A stretch of 64,000 nt of DNA from Hyphomicrobiales bacterium (GCA_027489535.1 JAIXZO010000006.1:1-64000); one strand, 5' to 3'. Shown: positions 17,233 to 27,511, numbered from the stretch's first letter. Translations and numbers: made by a program. Notes: generated by a model not told the origin, from the sequence alone.

Positions 17233-19656
17233 ATGACCCACACACAGCTCCCATCCCATCGACCGGTCTGGTCGTCCAGGCAAACTGCGGCCGCCTTCGC
17301 AGCGCTCGGTCTGTTCTGGATCGTGGTCGCGGCCGCATGGCTCGCGACCGACAGCGTCGTGCCGTGGGACTCCAAGAACCACTTCTACCCCATGCTGCGT
17401 TATTTGGGCGGCTCGATCGCTCAAGGCGAGTGGCCGCTCTGGAATCCCTACCATTTCGGCGGGCATCCGACGGTCGCCGATCCGCAGTCGCTGCTGTTCA
17501 CGCCGACGATGCTCGCCTTCGCCGTGCTGTCCCCCGATGCGTCGATGCAGGCCTTCGATCTTGCGGTACTGGCGCATCTGCTGCTCGCCGGTTCGGCCGT
17601 CCTTCTGTATTTCCGTCGCCGTGACCTGCACCCCGCCGGGGCCGTGCTCGCGGCGATGATGATCATCCTCGGAGGCTCGGCCTCCGCGCGCCTGCAGCAT
17701 ACCGGCATCATCATCAGCTACGCGTTTTTCGTCCCCGCACTCCTGCTGCTCGAAATCGCGTTGGAAAAGCGCTCTTGGCGGTGGGGTCTCGGCTTCGCGG
17801 TCACGGGCGCGACGATGGCCGTCGGCCGCGATCAGATCGCGTTCCTGTTCACGCTGTCGCTCGCGGCCTATGCGCTCTGGCTCGCCGCGCAGGCCGAGCG
17901 TCCTTGGGCGTGGTTGCGCTCGCGCCTGCCTCTGCTGCTCGGCATGGCGGTCGTCGCGGCGGTTCTCATCGCCGTTCCCGCGGTTCTGACCCTCCAATTC
18001 CTCGCCGACTCCAATCGCCCCGGCATCAGCTTCGGCTATGCCGCGATGGGTTCGTTGGTGCCCACGGGCATTGCGACCTTGTTCGCGCCCGACATCTTCG
18101 GCTCGCTCGATCCCGCAAACGTCTATTGGGGTCCCATGTGGGACACGGTGCCGGAAGGCACCTGGACCGACCGCTCCACGGGCTACCTGTTCGCCGGCAC
18201 CGCCTCGCTCGCCGTGCTGCTGTGGGAAGGCCTCGCGCGCCGCCGCATTCTCGATCGCGACATTCGGTTTTTCGTATTTCTCGCGGTCGCCGCGACGATC
18301 TACGCGCTCGGACGCTACACGCCCGTCTTCGAAGTGATCTTCGATCTCTTCCCCGGCGTGAAGCTCTATCGCCGTCCGGCGGACGCCACCTTCGTCCTCA
18401 ACGTCGCCCTCGCCTTTATGGCGGGCTACGCGCTCAGCCGTTTCGTCGTCTCCGGTGCGGACGAGCGGGCGACACGTTTCTCGGCTTTCGGGGCCGGGCT
18501 GTCCGTGCTGCTGCCTTTGACCGTCGTCGGCGCGGCCTTGGTCTTCTCGTCCGAGATGGGCAAATTCGCTCAGGCGGCACCGGCCGCCGCCGGAGCCTTC
18601 GTCGTCATCGCGGCCGTATTCTTCGTGCTCAATCGACCGGCGGACATGCGCTTCCGCTTCGCCGCAGCCGTCGCGGTCGTGGCGATCACGGGCGGCGAAT
18701 TGGTGTGGCGCAACGCGGCGTCCTCCCTCAATGCCGAACCGGCGGCGCGCTACAGCGTCTATGACCGACTGAAGCCCGCCGAGATGGCGGGGCTGGCCGT
18801 GCTGAAACGCGAACTCGCCGAGCGTCATGCCCAAGGCCGTCGTCCCCGCGTGGAAATCGTAGGCCTTTCCGGAGCTTGGCAGAACGCTGCGATGGTCTTC
18901 GGCATCGAAGATACGGTCGGCTACAACGCGCTGCGGCTCGCCGATTACGAGCGTTTGGTCGGTGTCGGAGAAAACGCCGTCGAGACCAATCTGCGCAAAT
19001 TCCCCGGCACCTTCCGCGGCTATCGCTGCGGGTTGTCGAAGCTTCTCGGGCTTGAATATCTCGTGCTCGGCAAGCCCATGGATCAATTGCCGAAGCATTT
19101 TCCGCGCGTGCGCAGCGCCGAACTGCTCTACGGAGCCGACGGGATTTACATCTACCGCCTCCAACAGGCCGCCCCGCGCGCCTATTTCGCCGTCGCGGCT
19201 CGCCGCGCCAATGTCGAGGAAGCGGTCGACAATGACGAGATGCCGGATTTCGACCGCACGCGCGAAGTTCTGCTCGACGCCGATGATCTGAAAACGGTGT
19301 CGCTGCCCGTCAGCGGCGGGGAAGACGAGGCGTACACGCAGGCCGACGCTTGGCCGCCGCGCACGGACGTCCGCATCACCGAATACGCCCGCAACAAGGT
19401 CAGTTTGACCGTCGAGGCGGACCGTTCGGGCATTCTCGTGCTCCACGACGTTTATTATCCCGGTTGGACCGCGACGGTGGACGGCGTCGAGACGCCCGTG
19501 CTGCGCGCCAACATGTTGTTTCGCGGCGTCGAGGTTCCGGCCGGGCGGCACCTCGTTCGGTTCGAGTTCAAGCCGCTTTCCGTCGCCAATCTGATGACGG
19601 CCGCCGCGGGCCTCGTCGCCGGACCGGACGCCGAGGACCATGGCGCGCCCCATTGA
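17233..19656 (+). CDS. YfhO-family multi-pass membrane protein
   Basis: An 807-residue integral membrane protein with an N-terminal transmembrane helix, a first extracytoplasmic loop with the acidic WDSKNHFYP motif and EWPLWNPYHFGGHP, about eleven further hydrophobic segments, and a long periplasmic C-terminal part with a beta-rich end (YYPGWTATVDG). This organisation is that of YfhO-like GT-C proteins, which in Gram-positives add sugars to envelope polymers using lipid-linked donors. It is clearly homologous to the protein at 50951-53299. It overlaps or abuts the following periplasmic protein gene, so they are probably one unit. Substrate unknown. Confidence 0.85.
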   Translation: MTHTQLPSHRPVWSSRQTAAAFAALGLFWIVVAAAWLATDSVVPWDSKNHFYPMLRYLGGSIAQGEWPLWNPYHFGGHPTVADPQSLLFTPTMLAFAVLSPDASMQAFDLAVLAHLLLAGSAVLLYFRRRDLHPAGAVLAAMMIILGGSASARLQHTGIIISYAFFVPALLLLEIALEKRSWRWGLGFAVTGATMAVGRDQIAFLFTLSLAAYALWLAAQAERPWAWLRSRLPLLLGMAVVAAVLIAVPAVLTLQFLADSNRPGISFGYAAMGSLVPTGIATLFAPDIFGSLDPANVYWGPMWDTVPEGTWTDRSTGYLFAGTASLAVLLWEGLARRRILDRDIRFFVFLAVAATIYALGRYTPVFEVIFDLFPGVKLYRRPADATFVLNVALAFMAGYALSRFVVSGADERATRFSAFGAGLSVLLPLTVVGAALVFSSEMGKFAQAAPAAAGAFVVIAAVFFVLNRPADMRFRFAAAVAVVAITGGELVWRNAASSLNAEPAARYSVYDRLKPAEMAGLAVLKRELAERHAQGRRPRVEIVGLSGAWQNAAMVFGIEDTVGYNALRLADYERLVGVGENAVETNLRKFPGTFRGYRCGLSKLLGLEYLVLGKPMDQLPKHFPRVRSAELLYGADGIYIYRLQQAAPRAYFAVAARRANVEEAVDNDEMPDFDRTREVLLDADDLKTVSLPVSGGEDEAYTQADAWPPRTDVRITEYARNKVSLTVEADRSGILVLHDVYYPGWTATVDGVETPVLRANMLFRGVEVPAGRHLVRFEFKPLSVANLMTAAAGLVAGPDAEDHGAPH

Positions 19657-19687
19657 CCTCGCAGCCGCAGGGCGGCATGCCTCGTCG

Positions 19688-20563
19688 ATGAACCGCGTCG
19701 CCGCCGCCGTCCTGATCTTCGCCGTTTCCGTCACGACCGCGTTCGCGCAGTCGATGCGAAGCGCGCCTCTGACGCCGTTCGACCCCGGCGCTGCGGCCGC
19801 GCCCGGCCGCGCCGGCGTGACGCTCAGCCTTTCGGCGACGCTCGAAGGCGACGCGCGCGTCCTCGACAAGGGCGTGTCATGGCGGGTCTATTCCGACCCG
19901 TCCGACGGCACCCCGGCCCGCGTCGTGGCGAAATCCGATCTCGCAAGCCCGGTCTTCGCGCTCGAACCCGGCGCCTATGTCGTGCATGTCGCCTTCGGCT
20001 TGGCCGGCATGACGCGGCGCGTCGTCATCGCCCAACAACCGCTCAGCGAACGCATCGCGCTTCCGGCGGGCGGCTTGGTCCTGCGCGCACAGATCGGCGA
20101 CGCGCCCATCGCGTCGGAGCGCGTGCGGTTCAACGTCTACGTCCCCGTCGGCAGCGACCCCGAAGGCCGTCTCGTGGCCTCGAACGTGCGGCAGGGCGCG
20201 CTGCTGCGCCTGCCCGAAGGCCAATATCGCGTGGTCTCGACCTATGGCGACACCAACGCCATCGCCAATGCGGATCTGCGCGTCGAGTCCGGCAAGGTCC
20301 TCGACGCCGCGATCCGGCACCGCGCCGCGACCGTCACGCTCAAGCTGGTGCTGCAGCCGGGTTCGGAAGCGATCGCGGGCACGAGTTTCAGCGTGCTGAC
20401 CCCGGGCGGCGACACCGTCCGCGAGGCGGCGGGCGCCTTTCCGTCTATGATCCTGGCGGAGGGCGAATACGTCGTCATCGCACGCCATGGTGGAAAAGTT
20501 TACACCAGCGAAGTGAAGGTACGCTCAGGCTACGACCGCGACCTCGAAGTCATCGCCCGCTGA
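19688..20563 (+). CDS. periplasmic protein of repeated beta domains, function unknown
   Basis: A 291-residue exported protein. The ATG at 19688 gives a classical signal peptide ending at AFAQ; an ATG at 19640, overlapping the upstream gene by 17 bases, would add 16 residues. The mature part has three similar stretches, each with an ALEPGAYVVHV, RLPEGQYRVVS or ILAEGEYVVIA motif, which are the turns of carboxypeptidase-regulatory-like beta-sandwich domains. No catalytic motif is seen. Its place between two large envelope membrane proteins suggests a periplasmic accessory role in the same process. Confidence 0.75.
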   Translation: MNRVAAAVLIFAVSVTTAFAQSMRSAPLTPFDPGAAAAPGRAGVTLSLSATLEGDARVLDKGVSWRVYSDPSDGTPARVVAKSDLASPVFALEPGAYVVHVAFGLAGMTRRVVIAQQPLSERIALPAGGLVLRAQIGDAPIASERVRFNVYVPVGSDPEGRLVASNVRQGALLRLPEGQYRVVSTYGDTNAIANADLRVESGKVLDAAIRHRAATVTLKLVLQPGSEAIAGTSFSVLTPGGDTVREAAGAFPSMILAEGEYVVIARHGGKVYTSEVKVRSGYDRDLEVIAR

Positions 20564-20615
20564 TTTTCTCGTTTCGTTCTTTAATTCGCGACTTCAATTA
20601 TCTTTAATATCGACG

Positions 20616-22643
20616 GTGATTGCCTTGAATTTCGTGCAAGTTCACTCGCTTTCAGCTGCATTTTTCATCGGTTTTGCGGTGAAAACGACGTCCTCCCTGA
20701 CCGGCACCTCCGTTTCCGCGGCCTTGGGCCTGACGGCCGGACTGGCCGCTTGGGCCGCGCTCGCGACCCGACATTCGGCGACCTTGCCGAAGGGTTGGGG
20801 TTGGTTGGCGTCGGGCGCGGGGCTTGGGTTGCTCGTCCTTCTCGCGCTGGATTTCTCGCGCATCGGTTTCGTCTTCGCCGCCTCGGTGACGGCCGGAGGA
20901 GCGGCAGCGGGGGCGATCCTCTCGGCGCGGCGGTTTCTTCCGTCGAGGAGGGTGGCGGCGGATGCCGTCGTCGCGATGCTTGCGGTGGTTCCCGCGACCC
21001 TCGCCTTCGTGTGGCATCAAGAGGATCTCATGTCGTGGGATCCGGCCGCCACGTGGGAGGCGACCCGCCATGTGGCTGATTTCGTTCGCAAAGGCGACGT
21101 TCCGGGGCTGGCGGTCGCGGTCGTGCTGTCTCTGCCGCATGATTACACGCTCCTCTCCCGCGTGCCTCCCGGTCTGTTTCTGGCCGCGACGGATCCTTAC
21201 TCGACGACGAGTTATCTGCTCGCGACGGTGCTGACGGGCACCGTTCCCGCCGTACTGGTCCTCGCCGCCGCCCATCGTTCGCTGAACCCGAATGCGGTCC
21301 GGACGGCCGGGGTATTGCCCGTTCTGTTCCTGATCGGCGGGGTGCCGCTGCTCATGACCTCCGCCTTGATCGGCATGCCGGACGCGGCCGGTCTCGTGAT
21401 CGTCGTTCCCATGTTCGTTCTGGCCCATCGGTCGATGAAGGCGCTGTCTCTCGGGGCATGGGTCCGGCCGGAGGGACGGCGTGCGTTGCTCACGGCCGGT
21501 CTCGTGCTCGGCGTCCTCGCGGGAGCGGCGTTTCTCTATCGGCGATGGTACGGGTTTTCCAGTCTGGGATTGGCTGCAGGCTTGATTTTCGAATGCACGA
21601 GAGCGGCGTATTGCGCGCCGCGCGGCGCGCGCCTCCCGATCATGACCGGCTTTCTGGCGCTTTCGGCAAGCGGGGTCGTCGGCTTGATCGCGACGATCAT
21701 ACCGTTCACGGCCCTTCGCCCCCTGATCGGAGGCTTCAGGAATTATGTTCAGGCCCACGAGCTCTACAGGTCGTCATTGCTGCATTCGGCCGAGCTCGTG
21801 ATCCTGCATTACGGACCGGTCGCGACGGCGCTTTCGGCGGCGGGCCTCGTCCTCGGTCTCCGATCCCGCGCCACCTCCGATTGGATGCGGCTGCTGCTGC
21901 TCACCACCGTCGCAGCCTCGGCGTTCTTCATGGTCGTGCAATCACCCAGTTCGCATCACTTGTTCCTCCTTGTACCTCTCATCGGCTTGACGTCGCTTGC
22001 GGCTCTGTCGCGGATTGCCGAGCGCGGCCGGGCGCGGGCGGTCGCCGCGATCGTGGCCGCACTGGTCGCGATGGTCGCTCTTGATCCCGTCACGCCCCGG
22101 GCGCTTCCGTCCGTCATCCCCAAAAAGCGCAACGACATGGCGGAGTTGCGCCGTTTCGAACGCTGGATCGCGACCCTCGATGCGGGCCGGGACGACGTGT
22201 GCATGCTGGCGGCGGAATGGACGATGAACGTCGCTGCGGCGAAGTCGATGTGGACGATCTCTCCGATGCCCGGCGAACGATGGAAGAATGAGGTGGGGGA
22301 CAGGTTCGCGCAGCTTCCCGACGTCGACGGGGTGCAAGGGCCGCCCGGAACGGCGCTGATGACCTGCCGCTACGCGGTGCTTCTCGATCCGCCGCAACTG
22401 GTGGACCTGCATCAGGCCTCCATCCGCATTCCGACCACGGACATCATCTCGGGCACCGGCCTCGGCGGCGCATTCGGGCGGACGGACGTTTCGTTCGCGA
22501 TGCAGGACGGCCGCAGCCTCGTCGTCTACGCGCGGACGCGTGCCACGACGGAGGCGGAATTCGCCGATCTGCACGACAGGTTCTATCGGTCGAAAGGTTC
22601 GCGGGAGGCCGAATTCCGGCGTCTGTTCCAGCGCCCGAATTAA
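20616..22643 (+). CDS. large multi-pass membrane protein, GT-C glycosyltransferase-like
   Basis: A 675-residue protein with about a dozen hydrophobic segments and a C-terminal soluble domain of roughly 180 residues. The first extracytoplasmic loop has the acidic SWDPAATWEATRH motif, the position of catalytic Asp in GT-C enzymes, so a lipid-linked sugar transferase is plausible; a firm family cannot be named. The start is uncertain: GTG at 20616 has no clear ribosome site, and TTG at 20625 is an alternative. The upstream 50 bases are AT-rich and include TTTAATAT, so the gene may have its own promoter. Confidence 0.7.
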   Translation: MIALNFVQVHSLSAAFFIGFAVKTTSSLTGTSVSAALGLTAGLAAWAALATRHSATLPKGWGWLASGAGLGLLVLLALDFSRIGFVFAASVTAGGAAAGAILSARRFLPSRRVAADAVVAMLAVVPATLAFVWHQEDLMSWDPAATWEATRHVADFVRKGDVPGLAVAVVLSLPHDYTLLSRVPPGLFLAATDPYSTTSYLLATVLTGTVPAVLVLAAAHRSLNPNAVRTAGVLPVLFLIGGVPLLMTSALIGMPDAAGLVIVVPMFVLAHRSMKALSLGAWVRPEGRRALLTAGLVLGVLAGAAFLYRRWYGFSSLGLAAGLIFECTRAAYCAPRGARLPIMTGFLALSASGVVGLIATIIPFTALRPLIGGFRNYVQAHELYRSSLLHSAELVILHYGPVATALSAAGLVLGLRSRATSDWMRLLLLTTVAASAFFMVVQSPSSHHLFLLVPLIGLTSLAALSRIAERGRARAVAAIVAALVAMVALDPVTPRALPSVIPKKRNDMAELRRFERWIATLDAGRDDVCMLAAEWTMNVAAAKSMWTISPMPGERWKNEVGDRFAQLPDVDGVQGPPGTALMTCRYAVLLDPPQLVDLHQASIRIPTTDIISGTGLGGAFGRTDVSFAMQDGRSLVVYARTRATTEAEFADLHDRFYRSKGSREAEFRRLFQRPN

Positions 22644-22715
22644 ACCGTGCCGGACACTTCCTTCTGCGACGCCGCCATTGCTACACTGAGCTGCAAGGTT
22701 GAACGGGAGCTGTCC

Positions 22716-23030
22716 ATGCGATTGCGCGAAGCGACCATCATCCTCATCGGCGCCGCCCTCTGGACATCGTCGTCCGCCCGCGCCGCGGACGCGGACGCCG
22801 GGCGCCGCATCGCGGAGCGATGGTGCGCCGCCTGCCACGTCGTCTCATCGGAACAGACGACCGGCATGGAAGGCGCCCCGCCCTTTTCCGAGCTGGCGGC
22901 ACGCATCGATTTCCGCAGCCGTCCCTTGGCGGACGTCTTGTCGGGACCTCATCCCGTGATGCCGAACATGCAGCTCGGCAGGACGGATGCGGCGGATTTG
23001 ACCGCCTACATCCAATCCCAGAGGCGCTGA
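22716..23030 (+). CDS. small exported c-type cytochrome
   Basis: A 104-residue periplasmic cytochrome. The signal peptide ends near ARAA (residue 24). Heme is bound through Cys37-Ala-Ala-Cys40-His41, and Met82 or Met85 in PVMPNM is the likely sixth ligand. GGGAG precedes the ATG at 22716; the frame extends 23 residues upstream without support. It is a class I cytochrome c acting as an electron carrier; the partner enzyme is not encoded nearby. It converges on thrS with only 4 bases between them. Confidence 0.88.
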   Translation: MRLREATIILIGAALWTSSSARAADADAGRRIAERWCAACHVVSSEQTTGMEGAPPFSELAARIDFRSRPLADVLSGPHPVMPNMQLGRTDAADLTAYIQSQRR

Positions 23031-23034
23031 ATCG

Positions 23035-24978
23035 TCAGCCCTGCCGGCGACGGCGCTCGTCGGGTGCGATCGACTCGGCCTCCAACGTCGCGACCGCTTC
23101 CGCCAGCGTCATCCCGGTCTGATCCGGGGAGCCGAGCCTGCGGATCGAAACGGTCCGTTCGGCCGCTTCCTTGCGGCCGACGACGAGCAATGCAGGCACC
23201 TTGGCCAGCGAGTGCTCTCGTACCTTGTAGGTGATCTTCTCGTTGCGCAGATCGGACTCGGCCCGCAGGCCGGCCTTGCGCAAGGTCTCGAGCACCTCAT
23301 GGGCGTAGTCGTCGGCGTCCGACGTGATCGTGCAGACAACGGCCTGAAGCGGCGAGAGCCACAGCGGGAAGTGACCGGCGAAATGTTCGATCAGGATGCC
23401 GGTGAACCTTTCCAGCGAGCCGAACATCGCGCGGTGCACCATGACCGGGGTCTTCTTGTCGCCGTCGGCGGCGATATAGGTCGCACCGAAGCGCGAAGGC
23501 AGGTTGAAGTCGACCTGCGTCGTGCCGCACTGCCATTCGCGACCGATCGTGTCGCGCAGCGTGTATTCCAGCTTGGGGCCGTAAAACGCGCCCTCCCCCG
23601 GATTGATGCCGGTCTTCATGCCGCGCGCCGCCAAGGTGTCGAGCACGCGGCCCAGCGCCGCTTCCGCCTTGTCCCAGGCGTCGTCGCCGCCGACGCGCTT
23701 TTCGGGGCGCGTGGACAGCTTGACCACCACGTCCTCAAAGCCGAAGTCCTTGTAGATGGACATGATGAGGTCGTTGACCTGCATCGCCTCGTCCATGATC
23801 TGGTCTTCGGTGCAGAAAATGTGGGCGTCGTCCTGCGTGAAGGCGCGCACGCGCATCAAGCCGTGCAGCGCGCCCGAAGGCTCGTAGCGATGCACGATGC
23901 CGAATTCCGCGATCTTGGTAGGCAGGTCGCGATAACTCTTCAGCCCGTGCTTGAAGATCTGCACGTGGCCGGGGCAGTTCATCGGCTTCAGCGCGAAGAC
24001 GCGGTCGTCCTCGGTCTGCGTGACGAACATGTTCTCGCGATAGGTCTGCCAATGGCCGGAGGTTTCCCACAGCCCGCGGTCGAGCACCTGCGGCGTGTTC
24101 ACCTCGATATAGCCCGCATCCTGCTGGCGACGGCGCATATAGCCGATCAGCGTCTGGAACAGCGTCCAGCCGTTGGGATGCCAGAACACCGTTCCCGGGC
24201 CTTCCTCCTGGAAGTGGAACAGGTCCATTTCACGGCCCAAGCGGCGGTGGTCGCGCTTCTCGGCCTCTTCCAGCTGGTGGATATAGGCGTCGAGATCCTC
24301 CTTCTTGGCGAAGGCGGTCGCGTAGATGCGCGTCAGCATCGGGTTGTCGGAATTGCCGCGCCAATAGGCCCCGGCCACCTTCATCAGCTTGAAGGCGTCG
24401 CCGATCTTGCCCGTCGAGGTCATGTGCGGGCCGCGGCAGAGGTCGAACCAATCGCCCTGACGGTAGATCTTGAGGTCCTGCCCCTCCGGGATCGCGTCGA
24501 TCAACTCGATCTTGAAGGCCTCGCCCTTTTCGGCGAACACGCGCTTGGCTTCCTCGCGGGTCCAGACCTCCTTGGTGAAGGGCTTGTCGCGCGCGATGAT
24601 CTTGCGCATTTCCGCCTCGATCGCCGCGAAATCGTCGGGCGTGAAAGGCTCGCTGCGGAAGAAGTCGTAATAGAAGCCGTTTTCGATCACCGGACCGATG
24701 GTCACCTGCGTGCCGGGCCAAAGCGCCTGCACCGCTTCGGCGAGCACGTGCGCGCAATCGTGCCGGATCAATTCGAGGGAGCGCGGATCGTCGCGGCCGA
24801 GAAATTCCAGCTTCGCGTTCGTCATGATCGGATCGGACAAGTCCGCGACCACGCCATCCAGCGCCATGGCGACGGTGCGCTTGGCCAGCGAGGGCGAGAT
24901 GCCCTTGGCGATATCGAGGCCGGTCGTTCCGGGGGCGAATTCGCGCACTGCGCCGTCGGGGAAGGTGACGTGGATCAT
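23035..24978 (-). CDS. thrS: threonyl-tRNA synthetase
   Basis: Charges tRNA-Thr with threonine in the cytoplasm. The 647 residues show the full architecture: TGS domain from [14 protein letters not shown], an editing domain with the [12 protein letters not shown] zinc motif, the class II catalytic core ([27 protein letters not shown]), and the anticodon-binding domain from about residue 540. GAGGAG lies 6 bases before the ATG at 24978; the frame runs 50 residues further upstream into the yidD end without family similarity. It follows yidD closely and may be co-transcribed with it. Confidence 0.97.
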   Translation of the reverse strand: MIHVTFPDGAVREFAPGTTGLDIAKGISPSLAKRTVAMALDGVVADLSDPIMTNAKLEFLGRDDPRSLELIRHDCAHVLAEAVQALWPGTQVTIGPVIENGFYYDFFRSEPFTPDDFAAIEAEMRKIIARDKPFTKEVWTREEAKRVFAEKGEAFKIELIDAIPEGQDLKIYRQGDWFDLCRGPHMTSTGKIGDAFKLMKVAGAYWRGNSDNPMLTRIYATAFAKKEDLDAYIHQLEEAEKRDHRRLGREMDLFHFQEEGPGTVFWHPNGWTLFQTLIGYMRRRQQDAGYIEVNTPQVLDRGLWETSGHWQTYRENMFVTQTEDDRVFALKPMNCPGHVQIFKHGLKSYRDLPTKIAEFGIVHRYEPSGALHGLMRVRAFTQDDAHIFCTEDQIMDEAMQVNDLIMSIYKDFGFEDVVVKLSTRPEKRVGGDDAWDKAEAALGRVLDTLAARGMKTGINPGEGAFYGPKLEYTLRDTIGREWQCGTTQVDFNLPSRFGATYIAADGDKKTPVMVHRAMFGSLERFTGILIEHFAGHFPLWLSPLQAVVCTITSDADDYAHEVLETLRKAGLRAESDLRNEKITYKVREHSLAKVPALLVVGRKEAAERTVSIRRLGSPDQTGMTLAEAVATLEAESIAPDERRRRQG

Positions 24979-25034
24979 CGGGCTCTCCTCTCGCTCACTC
25001 CTGCCAACCACGCAGGTAAGCTCAAGCCGGGCTT

Positions 25035-25409
25035 TCAGGGGCGGCGAGGCGCGGCGGAGCCCGGATCCACGGCGTCGCATGTGAAGGCCGGGCCGGGGTT
25101 CGTCGACCGCCACAGCCCGTAGCGCCACGGTCTAGACCACGAGGAATGCGCGGGCAAGGCGTCGGGCACGAAGTCGAGCCCCTCCGTTCCGCCGGGGCGG
25201 CAGCGGCAGATGCGGGCGAATCCGATCCAGCCGCCGGCCCAGAGGCCGTACCGCTTTATGGCATCCCCCGTGAATTCCGAGCATGACGGGAGGTGACGGC
25301 AATGCCGCCCCAGAATCGCCGAAAACGAGAGGCGATAAAGCAATATCAACCCGCGCGCGCACAATGCGGGCCACGTTACCGGCGGTGGGATCGTTAAGGG
25401 TTGCTTCAC
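25035..25409 (-). CDS. yidD: membrane protein insertion efficiency factor YidD
   Basis: A 124-residue YidD protein, thought to assist YidC in inserting inner-membrane proteins. An N-terminal hydrophobic amphipathic stretch ([14 protein letters not shown]) is followed by the Cys-rich core: [18 protein letters not shown] and RICRCRPGG. Family members have 70-120 residues; here about 40 C-terminal residues after the core are extra and low in complexity. In most genomes yidD lies with rnpA and yidC; here it is upstream of thrS, as in several Rhizobiales. Confidence 0.9.
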   Translation of the reverse strand: MKQPLTIPPPVTWPALCARGLILLYRLSFSAILGRHCRHLPSCSEFTGDAIKRYGLWAGGWIGFARICRCRPGGTEGLDFVPDALPAHSSWSRPWRYGLWRSTNPGPAFTCDAVDPGSAAPRRP

Positions 25410-25459
25410 CTTTTCGCCTCGCCTAAACCTTTCGCAGGATCAACTATCCGGAGTACTCG

Positions 25460-26245
25460 ATGAGCCTGACTTCGCGCACCGGACTGGCCGCCCTTTTCGT
25501 CTGCATCGCCGGGTCCGCCTCGGCAGCGACGCTTTCGGATGCGGCTCCCGGTTGGATCGCGACCGTCAAAGGCACGTCGGTGACGACGCCCGCATTCCCA
25601 GGGTCCGAGTCCTACAGCTTCATTTCCCTGCCGTCGATGAACCTGCGCACCGGTCGCGCCGCTCTTGCGCGCGACGATTCCACCGGCATCTGGGGCCCGG
25701 GGTCGCGCGGCGACGTCGGCGTGCTCGGCGGCCAAGGATCGATGCGTCCGGCCGCGTCCTACGGCCCGCTCGAAGCCTCGCGTCCGACACTCGGCCCGGG
25801 CCTGTTCGCGGAATATTGGGCCGAACCGGGCAAGGTGCGCCTGCGCGCGGAAGCCCGCTTCGATCTCTCCGGCTATACCGGCATGACGGGGGTGATCGGC
25901 GCCGACTACGTGCAGCGCGTCGGTGCGAACGCCTTCGTCTCGGGCGGCCCGCGCATGAACGTGGCGGGGCAGGACTATCAGCAGGCCGCCTACGGAATCA
26001 CGCCCGTCGGTCTCGGCGGCGACGCCCTCGCCCGTGCCTATCGGTCGGAAGCCGGCGTGCGTTCCGTCGGTGCCGGAGCGGCCTTCAATGTCGGCCTGTC
26101 GCAAGGGCTTTCGACGACGGTCTACGCCAATTACGATCGCATGGTCGGGCAGCCGGTCGACACGACGACGCAGAAGCAGCCGCCCTCGCCCAACCAGTTC
26201 ACGTTCGGCGCGCAGATGAACTACACGTTCCAAGCCGGTCGCTGA
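25460..26245 (+). CDS. MipA/OmpV-family outer membrane protein
   Basis: A 261-residue outer-membrane protein. The signal peptide ends near SASA|A (residue 23). The mature part is beta-barrel-like with alternating hydrophobic strands, and it ends in NYTFQAGR, close to the C-terminal aromatic pattern of porin-like barrels. The opening GWIATVKGTSVTTPAFPGSESYS matches MipA/OmpV (usually IGAGVGVAPDYEGSD-like). OmpV proteins are scaffolds or small-molecule barrels. It diverges from yidD and is a single-gene unit; the promoter must lie in the 50-base gap, which includes CAGGATCAACTATCC. Confidence 0.83.
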   Translation: MSLTSRTGLAALFVCIAGSASAATLSDAAPGWIATVKGTSVTTPAFPGSESYSFISLPSMNLRTGRAALARDDSTGIWGPGSRGDVGVLGGQGSMRPAASYGPLEASRPTLGPGLFAEYWAEPGKVRLRAEARFDLSGYTGMTGVIGADYVQRVGANAFVSGGPRMNVAGQDYQQAAYGITPVGLGGDALARAYRSEAGVRSVGAGAAFNVGLSQGLSTTVYANYDRMVGQPVDTTTQKQPPSPNQFTFGAQMNYTFQAGR

Positions 26246-26275
26246 TCGAAGTTTTCCGGGTTCGAAACCCGCTGC

Positions 26276-26728
26276 TCAGCCGACGACGGCCGAGGTCTTG
26301 CCTTCGGCCTCGATCCGGGTCACGGCATCCACCACCGCGTCGAAGGTCAGGAGCGTCGAGGCGTGCCGCGCCTTGTAGTCGCGCACCGGCTCCAACACCG
26401 CCACATCCGCCCATTTGCCGGTCGGCGGCGCGGCATTGTCCTTCAGCATGCGCCGGACACGGTCGCGGATGTCGCGCAGTTCCTCAGGCGTCGCGCCGAT
26501 GACGTTGCGCGCCATGATCGACGAGGACGCCTGCCCCAGCGCGCAGGCCTTCACCTCATGGGCAAAATCGCTGACGCGGCCGTCGGCCATGCTGACGTCG
26601 ACCGTGACGGTCGATCCGCACAGCTTGGAATGCGCCGTCGCGGTCGCATCGGGATGCGCCAACCGCCCGATGCGCGGGATGTCGCCGGCCAGTTCCAGAA
26701 TGCGCCTGTTGTAGATGTCGTCGAGCAT
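26276..26728 (-). CDS. IscU/NifU-N-like iron-sulfur cluster scaffold protein
   Basis: A 150-residue member of the IscU-like fold. The first two cluster-binding Cys are visible in KLCGST and KACALGQAS. The third, expected in a pattern like R-x-x-C-x-x-L-P, is replaced: the protein reads KARHASTLLTF, so Ala stands in place of Cys. This appears to be the alphaproteobacterial variant found next to folE and hisI. GGAGG lies 5 bases before the ATG at 26728. Whether it still holds a cluster is uncertain. It converges on the MipA gene and diverges from folE. Confidence 0.85.
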   Translation of the reverse strand: MLDDIYNRRILELAGDIPRIGRLAHPDATATAHSKLCGSTVTVDVSMADGRVSDFAHEVKACALGQASSSIMARNVIGATPEELRDIRDRVRRMLKDNAAPPTGKWADVAVLEPVRDYKARHASTLLTFDAVVDAVTRIEAEGKTSAVVG

Positions 26729-26869
26729 CTCGACCTCCGTACGAAGCGACATATAGGTCCGCAGGCCGAAGGATGCGAGCCCTCCTCGATCCGCAAATGA
26801 ATCTTCGAAGAGTGTGGTCCAATCCTTTTCCGAGTGCGTAAGTTGTCCGTAACAAACGGGAGGCGCCAC

Positions 26870-27511
26870 ATGGATGCCGTGGTTAAGTCCTTGTCCCTGC
26901 TCACGGCCGTGCCGCGGGCGGACAAGCCGGTCAAGCAACGTCCTAATCGCGAAGAAGCCGAAGAGGCCGTTCGCACCCTGATCCGTTGGGCCGGCGACGA
27001 CCCGACCCGCGAGGGTCTGCTCGACACCCCCAAACGCGTCACCAAGGCGTTCGGCGAGTTGTTCGGCGGCTATGACGAGCATGCGGGCGAAGTCCTCGAC
27101 AAGATCTTCGAGGACGTCGAGGGCTATGACGACATGGTTCTCGTGCGCGAGATCCCGTTCAGCTCCCATTGCGAACATCACATGGTGCCCTTCACCGGCC
27201 ATGCGCACATCGCCTACTACCCCTCCGAGGGCGTGGTCGGCCTGTCGAAGCTGGCGCGCCTCGTGGACGTGTTCGCCCGTCGCCTGCAGACCCAGGAAAC
27301 GATGACGGCGCAGATCGTCGACGCGATGGACGAATATCTGCGTCCGCGCGGCGTGGCCGTCCTCATCGAAGCCGAGCACATGTGCATGTCGATGCGCGGC
27401 GTGAAGAAGTCGGGTTCCTCGACCATCACCACCCGCTTCTCCGGCTTGTTCCGCGACGAACCGTCCGAGCAGGTGCGCTTCATGTCGATGGTCCGCGGCT
27501 TCGGCCGCTGA
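26870..27511 (+). CDS. folE: GTP cyclohydrolase I
   Basis: Converts GTP to 7,8-dihydroneopterin triphosphate, the first step of folate and pterin synthesis. The 213 residues include the zinc and substrate motifs [13 protein letters not shown] and [12 protein letters not shown] and the [13 protein letters not shown] helix. GGGAGG lies before the ATG at 26870. It is transcribed away from the IscU-like gene and ends at a terminator before hisI. Its product is the normal substrate of the QueD/PTPS family, a divergent member of which is encoded at 46805. Confidence 0.96.
   Translation: MDAVVKSLSLLTAVPRADKPVKQRPNREEAEEAVRTLIRWAGDDPTREGLLDTPKRVTKAFGELFGGYDEHAGEVLDKIFEDVEGYDDMVLVREIPFSSHCEHHMVPFTGHAHIAYYPSEGVVGLSKLARLVDVFARRLQTQETMTAQIVDAMDEYLRPRGVAVLIEAEHMCMSMRGVKKSGSSTITTRFSGLFRDEPSEQVRFMSMVRGFGR

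Noticed and set aside
17179-19869. An 896-codon open frame on the minus strand
   Set aside because: It is antisense to the YfhO-family gene and its protein is dominated by Arg, Glu, Gly and His with no domain, a typical shadow in high-GC DNA.
23212-25122. A 636-codon open frame on the plus strand
   Set aside because: Antisense to thrS and yidD, with no recognisable motif.
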